In this document: positions 22,560 to 34,399 of the stretch, in pieces | How positions within the stretch are numbered: the first letter of the stretch is position 1 | Layout of the letters: every line of letters begins with the position of its first letter | NCBI GenBank assembly: GCA_963971225.1 | Contig: OZ020269.1 | Location: 100,069,905 to 100,133,904, forward strand | Length of the DNA: 64,000 nucleotides | Direction: 5' to 3' | Source: Melieria omissa | Lineage: Eukaryota > Arthropoda > Insecta > Diptera > Ulidiidae | Notes under the pieces: generated by a model | Database searches by the model: none | The model's input: the letters and a program-made list of their open reading frames with translations, nothing else | What the model was told of the DNA's origin: nothing | Position numbers and translations under genes: made by a program

Positions 22560-24717
22560 GCAGAGCCCAGCATTTAGTTATCAGTTCGCTCTCTTCTATA
22601 CCATCTATAATATACTTCCAGTTTCAATATAATTTTTCTGTGCTCTCCAAACCTGTGGCCATATCTACAATGGTTGGTCGCCACTACAAAGTAATGCAAC
22701 ATGCTTACATGTATGTAAATACTAAAGAGAGTCAATGGCTCGTGACTATCGCAATCCACTGGTTTCATTCCGTTCACAGCGGGCGTGCTCGTGAGTATTG
22801 ATTGATATATCATGCAATAATGGCAGAGAACAACATATAACCGGGAATTCGTTGTGAGTGCATAGCGATATCGTTCTTTGTGGAATGAAATGGATATGAG
22901 GGGAGTCGAGAAAGTGAACCCTAGAGGGTCTTATTTCTCAAGCACCCAAGCTAGACAACTGATTTTGCTTAAGACTCGAGAGGAAACGGTTGATAGAGGA
23001 AAGTAAGGTGGGGTTTAACACAGAAAGTAGTGGAGAAGGTATAGGGACTATAAGTCTTCCTGCACGAATTTCCTGCATTCTTTAATTCATCTTAAAAGAT
23101 TTCGCAGGTAAAAGAATGTACCTCGTCCAACCTCATAACATCAGAACCCAAAATCCGCAATCTCGTTCTATCGAAGGCGAGAGATACTCTTTGAAAGTGC
23201 TCTGTGCTGTCTTTTCCCTCCAGACAAGATACGCAAGTTGGATCCTCGAAGAAGATCGTGAAGATCTCTCCTTCTTAAATTCAGAAGGAAAACTCCTGAC
23301 TTCCTACTAAAAGAAAACACTTGGCAGTCCTGCAGCTTCCCAAACTAGACCAATGCTCCCTATGTTAGCTGTTTACGTAGCATTTGGTCCAGTCCAGGCT
23401 ACTTGCTAGACTGGTGCCCATTATTGGTTCGTTACCTTGAACACCATTGTCCAGGAATCCAGATAAGTTGTAGCTTATTATGTCACCAAACCGACCTAAG
23501 CCTCATCTTACATTCTGGGACAATCTTCGAAGTCACTCGCGCGTTCTCCAGGTCCTTAATTACAGCCTGAGAGTCACTACAGACTCCTTTTCATTACCCA
23601 CTCCATTTCTTTTCTTCTCGAAGAACAACTGTTCTACACATTTCTCGCAGTCAATGTCTCTGCCTCTTCTGCCAAAGTGTCTGCCTTCCAGTATAAAAAT
23701 GACTCATTGAAAAACCTACCCGCATAAGCATTTGATACTCTTAATCCTTGGTGCTCTTACGACAATAAACAATGGTAGTTTAAGTAAATAATACAATTAA
23801 AATTTTTAAGTAGCGAATTAATGAAAACATTTCCATGTCAAAAAACATTTAAAAGTAAACCCCATCCAGTTTATGACAGTTTTTCTTAATTCACAAAAAG
23901 TTAATTTAAAGCAACCGTTGTGGCCAATGACTCACATGCAGCGAGTACTTCAAATCCATTAATATGTACATAGGTGTGTTTTACAACTCGGCTTTTTACT
24001 TTGCAACCACATTAGATTGTAGATAAGAATTAGTGAAAATTAGTATTGAAGCTGTGCGCAAGTAAAACTTAGCTGTGAACAGCTGGGCGTCAATTTTGCC
24101 AACTCATTGTTGTTTATATGTATTCGAAATGTCGCTGGAAGTAGACCAAACTTAAACTATTAATAGATAACATTTGAAAAGTCATTGAAATAGTGTGATT
24201 AGATAAAATTGAAAGAAAGTGTTTCTTGAGGCCGTGGAGCACAAATTTGCTGAACTTCATTGAGTACCGACGTGCAAGCAACCAGTGGGAATAAGACTGC
24301 TTCTGAGCCAATTAAGGCAGCACAACAGATATGGCTTAAAATAGGCTTAAAACGAACTTAAGTCAGGCCTAGTTTTAATTAAGAAAAACTGGTTGTAATG
24401 CTTACATCGATTGGTGCTCACTGACAGCAACAGAGAGGTGTCTCTGGAAGGAAGGAAGGACTTTTACTGGGACTGTAGAGACAAATAAACAGGTGAATTG
24501 GTTGGCTCAACGTTGGGGCAACTTAACGACCCTTTGCCAGGAAAGCTGATTGGTTGAAGCCAAAGGCATCAATCTGAGTTATGGATCAGGAGGATAGATA
24601 TATAGCAGTGACTGTAAGTTCACTGAACTCGCTCAGTTAGCACTATTGTACCGCTTCATTTTCAGCTACTCGAGAAGTCTACCCTACATGGGAGAGAAGA
24701 CTAAGCGTTATATGACT
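22560..24717. other. intergenic between genes D and E, no gene seen
   Basis: Frames at 23116-23310 and 23480-23710 are short and without motifs. Parts of 23030-23700 have the composition of degraded retroelement sequence, but no diagnostic motif could be read. Confidence 0.5.
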
Positions 24718-25043
24718 AGCCGGCTTCGATAGTTTAGTGGGTAGTGTGCTGGCTTCTCATACCAGAAGCCCTAGGTTCGATTCCTAGTTCGGGCTGGTGA
24801 AACACTCGTCTACTTCTATCGCTATCCACATGAAGTAGTTGAGAATTTCAATATTTGCTCTTGGCAGGCAAAACCTCCAAGAGTGAAAGAAAAAACGACC
24901 AACTGCCGTTCGGATTCGACATTAAACTGTAGGTCCCCTTCCCAACTTTCCACCATCCGTTTGAAATGTGTGTTGTAACATATGTTGGAAAAAGACAGTG
25001 ATGCGTACACATTTCAAAAATCGGGTTAAATATGTGGTATCAC
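24718..25043 (+). mobile_element. tRNA-derived SINE, family 1, copy 1
   Basis: The head (about 24718-24800) is tRNA-like, with an A-box region TAGTTTAGTGGGTAGTG, an anticodon-arm region GCTGGCTTCTCATACCAGA and a perfect B box GGTTCGATTCC. The anticodon arm resembles tRNA-Glu but the loop is two bases too long. A conserved body follows (CTGCCGTTCGGATTC, then AAACTGTAGGTCCC), ending TGTGGTATCAC. A reverse-strand copy is at 60575-60867. The tRNA-like head followed by a long shared body makes this a SINE and not a tRNA gene. Confidence 0.8.
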
Positions 25044-25270
25044 TCTTCTTTCCTCGTCTATCCTTTCCCTTCTCCTAAACTCGAAATGGGGATAGTACAA
25101 TGGTCCAATTGGACTGAGTGCTATAAAAGGCATGTAGTCTTCCTGCCCACGCTCACATCGCATATGACTATAGGATATGACTTGATGCATTTCAAGTCTG
25201 GTCTTCAATAGATCGACTAGAGAGCCAATTAGTGTTATTTCTAAGGTATCAAGTCTTTTGAACACTACAA

Positions 25271-26330
25271 GGTAGGTTAGGTTAGATTAAATTGGCTGCC
25301 TGGGCACGGGACTTGCCGAAAGATACACTTGTGATGACATACTCTGTGATACGAAAAGGAAAAAATGATCTGGCTTACTGCAAGTCGATGTTTCTAAACC
25401 AACCAATTTGTTTTGTGGATAAAACCTAGCAAGTCCCCTACGTTAACTGATCTAAGGTCATCCCGGTGGTCAAAGAAAGGAGAGCCCAGCGATTTCAACC
25501 TTCGTATAGATAGAGCCGGACAGTGATGGATAAGGTGACTTATAGATTTTTCCTTCCGGAGAAAGTCCCACCTGTCCTGTCCAAGTCCTAATCTGTAGGC
25601 ATGACGATCGAATAGACAATGCCCCATCAAGATCGATCGTGCATTATATTGTCTGCTAAGGAAGACAAGAGCTAAGCGACCCCGGGGTTGAAAGTGGGTC
25701 ATACTTAGTTGTTTGGTTATAGAGCAAGTGCTCCTGCCACCGCTTTTTGGCTATACCGAGGAATGATGAGCATATTTTGAGTTGACATGTAGCGAGATGC
25801 CTACTGTAATAGTGGAGTTGTCGTCTGGTAGGGTGGTGCCACGTCTAGCGCGTTTATAAGCTAAGTAGTTTCCTTGATGCTTATGTGGCCCGATACCCAA
25901 GTCAGTGAGTGATGTTCTAAACACGCCCTACCTCGGTAAGGAGGAAGCGGAATAGAGAGACCATTTTCGATATAATGAAGGCATACTTGAGGGTTTTAAG
26001 TACTATCTGACTGTCCGTGAAAATCTTAACCTTACTTTCAAGGAGGTTGCGCTGTTTTAGCAAAGACAGAGCTTTACAATTGCCAGTACTTCCACTTGGA
26101 AGACGCTACAGAAATCTGGAAGGCGGAAACTGTGTTTCACGGATGTGTCTATACACATAACACCACCCACTACTCTATCATCCAACCTGGAGCCATCAAG
26201 GTATGACAAGGTAGAAGCAAAGCAAGTGTTCCAGTGTCTCACTTTAATATTCTTTCCTGCAGCTTTTGAAAAAAGAATAGTGAGGAATGCCATCATCAAT
26301 TTTACTGAGATAGTTCGAAAAGTGTTATCA
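25271..26330 (-). mobile_element. LINE 3' remnant (RNase H domain), decayed
   Basis: On the minus strand near 26220 the reading LDGSRLDD, then SFRLPDFCSVFQVEVLAI, is the start of the RNase H domain of an R1/I/jockey-type LINE (motif DGS and the acidic E). Further along, 25702-25394 keeps the C-terminal region with GHCLFDRHAYRLGL and HLIHHCP. Frameshifts and stops separate them. The 3' end carries AGGTTAGGTTAG repeats near 25272. It is inactive. Confidence 0.7.
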
Positions 26331-26344
26331 GATTTCTAAGAGTA

Positions 26345-26860
26345 TCGTTAGGTTAGTTTAGGTTACGGAAGCGATGTGTGCGGCAAGCACTTTCACTCGG
26401 AGACCCTGTTGGGTTCATTGTGAGTCTCTTCATTTTTTGGAAAACCGATGTCCTTTCCATTATCTGTTTGGATCGCTGTGGATCCAAATGGGATCTTTTG
26501 GGAACCATTTGGTCTTCCCGAGGAAATTGTGTAGATCGGTTATCTGTTATCTCCCACTTCCGCGAGCACATCAAAGAACCTTGCCCCAAGAGTTTGGAGC
26601 CAACGTCCTTGTAGTAATGGGCAGTGGCAAAGCAGGTGCTCGACTGATTCTACTGCATCCTCATCTCCACAGCTTCTGCATAAATCGTCGGTCGCGAAAC
26701 GACATTTGCATAAAAAGACACCATTGGCGCAGTGACCTGTGATTACCTCCGTGACCATGCGTACAGCATGTTTGTCGAGAACCAGAAGGCTCTTAGTTTT
26801 CCTCGTGTTGAGTTCTAGCCACAGGGTACGTTCAATTTGCACTATTTGCAATCTTGCACT
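26345..26860 (-). mobile_element. second LINE 3' remnant (post-RNase H Cys/His region)
   Basis: The minus strand from 26851 reads VTEVITGHCANGVFLCK, then CRSCGDEDAVESVEHLLCHC, the cysteine/histidine-rich tail after RNase H in non-LTR retroelements. It ends in GTTAGGTTAGTTTAGGTTAC. It is a second fragment of the same type, lying directly behind the previous one. Confidence 0.7.
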
Positions 26861-26864
26861 CGTT

Positions 26865-27294
26865 AGTTAATTGACTTCCTTGGTCAGTCTCATATCTGGT
26901 CCTGTGAAGTGCCCGTCTTGAATCGAAAATCATGAGTACTCAATTATTATAAGCTATTATATATACGGTCTGCTATTATATAGACCGTGTTCTTTCCTCT
27001 TCATCCAGTTTATTCACTTGAAAGTAGTTTGACCAATGTCTGTTGTATTCCCAGTTCAGTCTATCTGATTATAAACAACTGTTGCGGCTTATCGCAATTA
27101 TTGACCATTCGTCAATGTAAAATTGTCCCAAAATTCACTCAGTCACTTGGCAGCATTTTCAGAAACACACCCAAAAAAGAATACAAATTAGAAACAAAAA
27201 ACAAATTAGAGTAAATACAAACTGCAACAATTAGTTGGCCTTAGCAGTGATTTAACTAAAACCACATTTTGCTGATAAGCACCAACTCGAACTC
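26865..27294. other. upstream flank of gene E, no gene seen
   Basis: Unique AT-rich sequence with a short TATATA/GTATATA stretch near 26955. No coding potential was seen. Confidence 0.45.
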
Positions 27295-27301
27295 TATAAA
27301 T
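27295..27301 (+). promoter_or_regulatory. TATA box of gene E
   Basis: TATAAAT lies 160 bases upstream of the chosen ATG. A start of transcription would be expected near 27325, where CCAGAC gives only a poor initiator match. Confidence 0.45.
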
Positions 27302-27454
27302 CCAGACATTTGTCCAGCGATTCCAGACAATCGCAGAGTCGCGTTCATTGTGAATACTACATCAAATTTAAATCGATTTTCAAAGCGTAGTTTGTGTTCT
27401 CGGGTTTGGTTTGATTTTCCTTTTTATTTGTATTATTCTGTTCAGAACCTCAAC

Positions 27455-29015
27455 ATGGAACTGACCATTGCACTGCTTAGTTTGATCATTGTGATCTGCA
27501 GCGTTGCATTGATGAGCATACAACGACGACTGACTTACTGGCAGCGACGCGGCATACCGCACGACGAGCCGCAACTGTTGCGCGGCAACTTCAGGGGTCT
27601 GCGCAGTCGCCATCACCTGCAGGACATCTATCGCAACTACTATCGAAAGTACAAAGGCACTGGACCGTTTGCTGGGTTCTACTTCTTCCAACAGCCCGCT
27701 GCCTTCATACTCGACCTCAACTTGGCCAAAAATATACTCATCAAAGATTTCAGCAATTTTGCCGACAGGCCAGTTTACTATAATGAAAAGCACGATCCGC
27801 TGTCGGCGCATCTCTTTGCACTCGACGGCGCCAAGTGGAAGGGTCTGCGTCAGAAGTTGACGCCTACGTTCAGCTCGGCCAAGATGCGATTCATGTTTCC
27901 CACAGTGGTGCAGGTGGGTTGTCGCTTCGCTGACATGTTCGACCAAATGCTGGGCGCGTGTTCCACTGTCGAGGTGAAGGAGTTGTTTGCGCGCTTCACC
28001 ACCGATGTGATTGGCAGCTGCGCATTTGGCATTGACTGCAACAGCCTCAGCGATGCCAATGCCGAGTTTCGACTGATGGGACGACTGGCGCTGGCCAAAC
28101 GCCGCCACGGTACGCTGATCATGGGTCTGGCGCAAAGCTATCCGCGACTGTGCAAGCTGCTCGGCGTGGGTGTGTTTCACAGCGACGTGGTCGAGTTCTT
28201 TATGCGTGCAGTGCGCGAAACCGTGGAGGAGCGCGAACGCAAAGGCATCAAACGCAACGATTTTATGAATTTGCTCATCGAGCTGAAGAACGGCAAGGCG
28301 GAGGGCATGGGGCAGCTGACGCTGGAGGAGCTGGCAGCGCAGTCGTTTGTCTTCTTTGTGGCAGGTTTTGAGACTTCGTCCACTACGGGCAGCTTTGCGC
28401 TGTACGAACTGGCGCAGCATGAGGACATGCAAGAGCGGCTGCGACAGGAGGTGAACGCAGTGCTGGCCAGGCACAACAACCAATTCAGCTATGAGTGCAT
28501 GAAAGAAATGAAGTACATGGATCAGGTGATTGCAGGTAAATTGCACTCACACACACATCGAGTTTTGTCACTGATAACTTTTTGCTGTACCCACAGAAAC
28601 CCTACGCCTCTACACCATTGTGCCAGCACTGCTGCGTCGCTGCCTCAAGGACTATGCCGTGCCTGGCCATCCGAAATACACCATTGAGCGGAACGTGCAC
28701 GTCATCATACCCGCCACAGCCATACACCGCGACCCAGTACTCTACCCCAACCCGGACCAGTTCAATCCGGAGCACTTTGCCGCCGAACAACTGCAGGCAC
28801 GCGATCCCATTGCTTGGCTGCCGTTCGGCGACGGTCCACGCAACTGCATCGGGCTGCGCTTTGGCAAGATGCAAACACGCATCGGGCTGGCATTGTTGCT
28901 GCAGCGCTTCAAATTCTCACTCGACGAAAAGACCCCAGTACCCATGGAATACGACAAGACGCAGAATCTGTGCGGCTCGAAGGGCGGCATCTATCTGAAA
29001 GTGGAGCGCATTTGA
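27455..29015 (+). CDS. CYP6A-type cytochrome P450, gene E
   Basis: Exon 1 is 27455-28535 and exon 2 is 28597-29015, with a 61-bp phase-1 intron (GTAAAT donor, CCACAG acceptor). The product has 499 residues. The Met at 27455 was chosen because the anchor MELTIALLSL follows at once; an in-frame Met 62 codons upstream adds a polar stretch placed before the TATA-proximal region and is unlikely. Motifs are I-helix AGFETS (303-308), ETLR (361-364) and FGDGPRNCIG with Cys444. The PERF motif reads PEHF, so the Arg that normally completes the ExxR/PERF triad is His420. Codon usage is GC-richer than in A-D. It is expected to be a microsomal monooxygenase, divergent from A-D. Confidence 0.93.
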
Positions 29016-29503
29016 GGCCGAAGTGGGCGTGTTTTCGAATAATCTTGCATTATCTGTTCTAACTGTTCTGATTATAGTTGATATTTGTTGTTAAAAGGCA
29101 ATTAAGGGTTTTATCGGCTATGCAAAGTCGTTTTGTTTGCCGGTCAAAAGATAAAAATAATTTTTATTGCATGCAGATGCACAGCATGTATTATGATTTG
29201 GAAATGAATTTAGATATATTTGTACTAATTTAAATTTAATGATATTTTTATTAGTTAAATATTAATTACTTTTCCAAGTAATTCGTTTTGTAAAATAGAA
29301 TTTACACATCATTTTATTTTAATTCATACATGTCAATGAAAAATTTGGGTAATAAAGTCACAGTATGTGTTTTTCTGCAAGTAAGGGAAAGGACTGGGTT
29401 GTGAACCAGTACCGTTTTTTCTTTCCGTGATTGACATATCGCCAATCTTTCAACTGTCAAGTTTGTCTTTTGATCTGACTCTGCTTTTGTGGTTACACCG
29501 AAG
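29016..29503. other. 3' flank of gene E, no gene seen
   Basis: AT-rich sequence after the stop codon. No repeat or RNA was identified. Confidence 0.45.
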
Positions 29504-30451
29504 TACAGGATTTTCCAACAAGAGGTGTTATTTTGGTATTCAAAGAAAAACGCCATTTTTTGAGATAAATGATCGGATGTTTATTTTATAATAAAGAGGA
29601 AGCTATGCCGTTAATAATGAAAAACAACATCAGCCAAATGGCCACCACTATCACGCTTACAGGACCATATCCTTTTCATGAAATTTTCCATAACCAAATG
29701 GCAAAGTGGCTGCCCTATGTCCTCGATAGCCTCACGAATTCTGTCTTTGAGGTCTTGCATCGACGCTGGGCTGTTGGCGTACACCTTATCTTTCACGTGG
29801 CCCCAAAGGAAGAAGCCGTAAGGTGTTAAATCACAAGATCTCGGTGGCCAATTGTGATCCCCTCTTCCAGAGATAACACGGTCCGGAAACTTTTCCCGTA
29901 AAACAGCAATGGTTTCGTTGCTTGTGTGGCACGTAGCGCCGTCTTGTTGAAAGTAAACGTTGTCCAGATCAATACCATCCAACTCCGACCATAAAAAATC
30001 ATTAATGACGTTTTTGAAATGCCCAATTCCAAAGAACGACGAGGAATCGACAAACCTGGGTTTTCTTCAATACTTTGGGCTACAGCAGCAATATTCTCAG
30101 TTGTTCTTGAGCGACATGCACGGGTTTTATTCTTCACATCACTAACTTGTCCCAACAGCTCGAATTTGTCCACCAATTTCTGTATTGCGGTCCGACAAGG
30201 TGCTTCACGACGACCCAAAATTGATTTAGTTTTGCGAACTGTGACTGCAAGATATTCACCGTTTTTGTAGTGAATTTTAATAATTTCAATGCGTTGTTGA
30301 AGCGTGTATCGTTCCATTTTTAGTAATGGCGTAGGTTCTACTTGTCAAATGTCAAAGAATAAAAGCTTCAGAAGTGACAGCTACCGAAATACCGGGTGAT
30401 TCAAAATACACCAATACACAATTCCAACACCTCTTGTTGGAAAACCCTATA
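29504..30451 (-). mobile_element. Tc1/mariner-superfamily element, internally deleted
   Basis: The body is 29506-30449, flanked by TA (29504-29505 and 30450-30451). The terminal inverted repeats share TTTTCCAACAAGAGGTGTT just inside the ends (29511-29529 and 30426-30444). A broken transposase lies inside on the minus strand. TA duplication and a DDE transposase place it in the Tc1/mariner superfamily. Confidence 0.85.
29611..30317 (-). pseudogene. Tc1/mariner-type transposase, middle deleted and frameshifted
   Basis: The N-terminal part (from 30317) reads MERYTLQQRIEIIKIHYKNG, then a helix-turn-helix region and IPRRSLELGISKTSL. The sequence then jumps to the C-terminal half in another frame: VYFQQDGATCHTSNETIAVL (second catalytic Asp) and WPPRSCDLTPYGFFLWGHVK (the third acidic position region). 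The central segment with the first catalytic Asp is missing, so the protein cannot catalyse transposition. Confidence 0.85.
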
Positions 30452-31089
30452 AAAACACATATTGCTTGTGGCAGCTACAGACATCGTGTTTGAAAATCGC
30501 TTGCATTCATTGCGATTTTTTAGCCCTAAGTGGCGTCATTATAACTTTTTTTCATCTCTTCAGGCCTCCTGATTAAATAGATTCTCAACTTATTTAAAAA
30601 TTATGGGTGTTTCACTTAGTATTTCCCGACTTTTATTGGGATTTGCCAGATGGTTCACAACCCAGCAACCTTTTTCGTCCTTAGAAAATTGGACGTAGAG
30701 AGTTAAATTTTAATCAAAACGGAAATCTGTCTTCATATTCACCGTTTTATATTCACCTTTCCAACGGTATCTTCAATTTATCGATATCTTTATTCTGTGA
30801 AAAGTTAGAGCCAAAAAACTAAACCCGTTTCACAACCCAGCCCTCTCTAAAAATATTAATTTGTTGGTGCTTACTTAAATTAAACTCATAAATCAATCGT
30901 AGCTTTTGCTATAAGATGACAAATAGGTGAAGTTGCTTCCAGACAACTTTGGAGTCGAAAGTTAGTTAACGCCAAAAAACCTCATGGATCGATTTTCCAT
31001 CAGCGAATTGCCTTCAAATCGCAAAATTAAAGCATTTCTGAAGCAAATAGTGACTGGTGATGAAAAGTTGATCAGTTCCAACAAAGTTC
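30452..31089. other. intergenic, no gene seen
   Basis: AT-rich sequence between two mobile remnants. No motif was found. Confidence 0.45.
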
Positions 31090-31520
31090 TGGTCGAATCC
31101 TGATACGTTAGGTTAGGTATTGAAGGGTGTTTTTTTAACCACAGAGACCTCACTTCCACTCGGTGGTCAAAGTGGTCCATTGTGAATGCCTTCTTAAATA
31201 GTTCTGGACCCAATCAATTTCAATCCGAGGCAAACCAATTGGACCTCCTAATAAAAGAAAACAGCTCCGAAATTCTAACTTTTGCCGCACAAGCCAGGTC
31301 TGTTAGGAATCTTGCTCCCAGGCTACGGAGTCGACCTTCCTGCAGAGTGTTGAATCGTTTCTACTTCTTCTTCATCTCCGCAGTTTCGCCAGATATCACT
31401 GGACAAGAGACGCCATTTGATAAGCATAGAAACTGGAATCGGCCAAGCATAAGGATTGCCAGTCAGGAAGATTTCGTTGTATGTTTGGTGGTATTGACAG
31501 GCAATCATCTACTATGAAGA
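31090..31520 (-). mobile_element. LINE 3' remnant
   Basis: The minus strand from 31508 includes SMLIKWRLLSSDIWRNCGDE and EVETIQH, matching the post-RNase H region also seen at 53030-53340. It is followed by a GTTAGGTTAGG stretch at about 31108. It is degraded and non-coding now. Confidence 0.6.
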
Positions 31521-31689
31521 AATCCCTTATAAAAAAACTCTTGGTTCAAGCCTGGACTGCCAACAGTTGAACCTTTTAAAGCAAGCAATTGTCCCAGAAA
31601 AAGTCAGCTTTGGCGTACATGAGAGGAATTGAGTTCCACGAGGACCACACATATCGATAGTGATCTCCCAGAAGCCCCAAAAACTTGGT

Positions 31690-31800
31690 TGGGCACAGCA
31701 CTGGGCTGCGATTTGGCAGATTGCAGACTCTCGAGTTGGCTTTGCTGCTGAAAGCTTTAAGTTCTCACTGGATGCGCGAATTGCAGTGAAAATCTTAACC
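31690..31800 (+). pseudogene. relic of a P450 exon 2 (heme-binding region)
   Basis: Bases 31702-31750 read GHSTGLRFGRLQT, which parallels the GPRNCIGLRFGKMQT loop-to-L-helix segment of gene E exon 2. After one frameshift, ESFKFSLDAR follows, paralleling QRFKFSLDEK. The heme-ligand Cys is lost and the flanking sequence is not recognisable. It is a decayed cluster member lying between genes E and F on the same strand. Confidence 0.6.
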
Positions 31801-31869
31801 ATATTTGGCCTTAACTCTTTCAACCCCGCATCTTACCATGTGTTTCGATATTATTTTTTGGTATCTTAA

Positions 31870-32562
31870 CTATGAAACACTTGCCTGAGAAATGTCATCG
31901 CCGTCGAGAAATGAAGTCGCCACGCCTCTTTGTTAGGGGTCTAGAGCTAGTTTACTTTTGAACAATTTTAGCTTAACACGGGTTAAATAAATTGTGTATA
32001 AATATTTTTTTAATTACAGAAAACTTATTTAATATTTATGAAAAAATACAAAATTATCACTTTTTGATTTTAGTTAACCATTCTTAAAGACTAGACAAAT
32101 ATCAATTCAAATGAATCTTTGTTAAAAACTTAGCATATGTACGGGCGCATTTCCTTTCACTTCCGGCCTTAAATTAAAGCAGCGCACATCCGCCAAGTCA
32201 TCAGCTTAGCTTTGGTTCTAAACCAACAAAATGTTTTCTATAATTGGCAGCACTTGTTCACTGTTGTCTAAACAGATCGTGGCAACTCCACACGTTCTCA
32301 AATCGATATGGCAACCTAATGCTTTTGCTCAGCTGACAAATTGATAAGATATGACATTTGATGTATGTCAACGTCAACGACAATCGTATTGACAGTTAAT
32401 GCTTAATGCTTGACATACATACCGATGCATTGGGAAAATAAAAATCGAATTAAATCGAGATAAGCACTCAAAAGCTTCGAAGCTGCCATCAAAAGCCAAC
32501 ATTGTTGAGTTGCAAAAAAGTGATGGCCCCCAGGCGAACACAAATAGCAGTAATCACTATAT

Positions 32563-32594
<32 letters not shown>

Positions 32595-33300
32595 TTACAT
32601 GCAAACATTGATATATGTATGCACAAAATTAAGATCCCAAAACTCAATTGTACCTTTTAAAGCATTTACTGGCAATGACTTTGGCTGCTGGCATTGTTGC
32701 ATTGACTTAATGAAATTGAAATAATGACAAATAACAACAAAAATGCACCATATCACAACACAATAAATACAAATTGCGATAAAGTTGCACCACTGCTACC
32801 CTGCCGCCCTTTGCTATGATGTTTGTTAAACGAACAACAACAAAAAGCTTATTGGAAAATTGCAATCGCCAGCTGTGTTGCTGCAAGTGGGAATGCAAAA
32901 TGAAAATTCATGTTATTGGATATTAAAACAAAGACTTTTGTTGGTGTTTTTGTTGTTGTTGTTCTTAAATTAAATGCAATATTGCACTGAGCAGGACGCG
33001 CTGCTGGCTGAAAAAAAGCATGGTAGCAAAAATGAAAAGGAATCAATGAATTGCAGCATATCGAAGGACAATATTGCATAATCGATGCAAGAAATGGCGC
33101 CTGAATAATTTAATAAGAGTTATGTAAATAGGATTATCGGGCAGTGGATAATGTGTTTCATATTAGAAAACCAGTCAGTTGGAATATTTTAAAATTAAGT
33201 TATGCGAAGGAACTTTTAAAATATTCAATAATATTAAGTTGAAATAAAATAAGAAATAATATAAATATTAAAAAATTACAAAAATTTAAAAATAACATTT
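31870..33300. other. intergenic, microsatellites only
   Basis: A (GT)n run lies at about 32565-32586. CAA- and TTG-rich tracts occur near 32715-32850 and 32935-32965. No gene was found. Confidence 0.5.
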
Positions 33301-33329
33301 CAATAGGTTGATAGGTTGCAATAGCTCAC

Positions 33330-33375
33330 TTAGGCCATGAAAATCCATTGTGATACCACAAACAGACGAACTAAG
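33330..33375 (-). repeat. SINE/LINE tail fragment
   Basis: TGTGGTATCACAATGGATTT on the minus strand begins with the TGTGGTATCAC end of SINE family 1. It is therefore either a truncated SINE or the 3' end of the partner LINE. Confidence 0.4.
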
Positions 33376-33775
33376 GTGTGCACACTTATTGAACCCATTT
33401 GAACTTCTTCGACAGCATAGTAAAGTGTCTTATAGGTTAGATCCCCGTATTTCTAGTGTTGCTTCTTCTACATATATCCGATTCTTAGAGATGAAATTGT
33501 GTTTTTCTTGAAATCCGTGCGGTTTGTAAAAGATGTAAAAGATGCCCCCTTTGTAGATAATGCAGACCAAATATATAAAAGGTGAAGTGCGTTTTTTTCT
33601 CGTCCTTAAAGCTTCAACTCCTTATCCTGGATACCAATTACACAGTGAACCGTGAGAACATCGAAAACGGTTCTCATTTAATGTATTTTTTTAGTGAGAG
33701 AAGCTCTCTATAACAAAGTTTAAGGTTGCTCAAAGATCAGTGTTGACTTTGGCGCATCTTAGGTTAGCTTCTTGT

Positions 33776-34030
33776 ATATGAGGCATTCCACGCGAAGCGG
33801 ACAAGCAAAAAAACTCTGTCTCCGATTTTGATAATATTTGAGTATGTTCTACCTATACGTATTATTGATAGGTGTACCAAATGTTTTCGTGATATAATGA
33901 CTAGTAAAAGAGTTATGGGACTTTGAAGTTTTCGACAACCGGTTGTTATAGGTAGAACATACTCAAATATTATCAAAACCGGAAACATCGAGTTTTTTTA
34001 CTTGTCCGCTTCGCGTGGAATGCCCCATAT
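33776..34030. mobile_element. MITE with about 80-bp terminal inverted repeats
   Basis: The body is 33780-34026 (247 bp). The arms start GAGGCATTCCACGCGAAGCG on the left and GGGGCATTCCACGCGAAGCG from the right, and they stay similar for about 80 bases. ATAT flanks both ends (33776-33779 and 34027-34030) and may be the target duplication. No frame is encoded and the superfamily is not assigned. Confidence 0.75.
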
Positions 34031-34399
34031 ATGAGATTGATTGCATATATAAACTTGCTTTAATAATTTTTTAATAAAAGAAGTGATTCTTTTTTACCTC
34101 AGAAAGCAAAGATGAAGCAACTTTGGGTGTATTTGACATAAAAATAATCTGTAATATAGCCATTTGAAACACGCAGATGACAACTAAATAGTGCAAAAGG
34201 ATAATTTATGATCCAAATGAGTTGTACAGCTGAAAAGTTAGTACACAACGAAAATAACGGACAAACCGAACGCAAAAATCTCAGTTAAAAAAATTGTATC
34301 ACTTGAAACGAGCTAACGAACTGTAGATCATTGTTTTGGCAGTAAGTTGAGAAAATCGCATAAGAGAAAATTAAAACCATGCAACTGAATAAGACGGAG

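Noticed and set aside
24718..24800. Possible functional tRNA-Glu gene
   Set aside because: The anticodon loop is too long, the acceptor ends do not pair cleanly, and the sequence continues into a SINE body also found at 60575-60867.
27380..28546. 388-codon frame antisense to gene E
   Set aside because: It is a mirror of the GC-rich P450 coding strand, with no motifs of its own.
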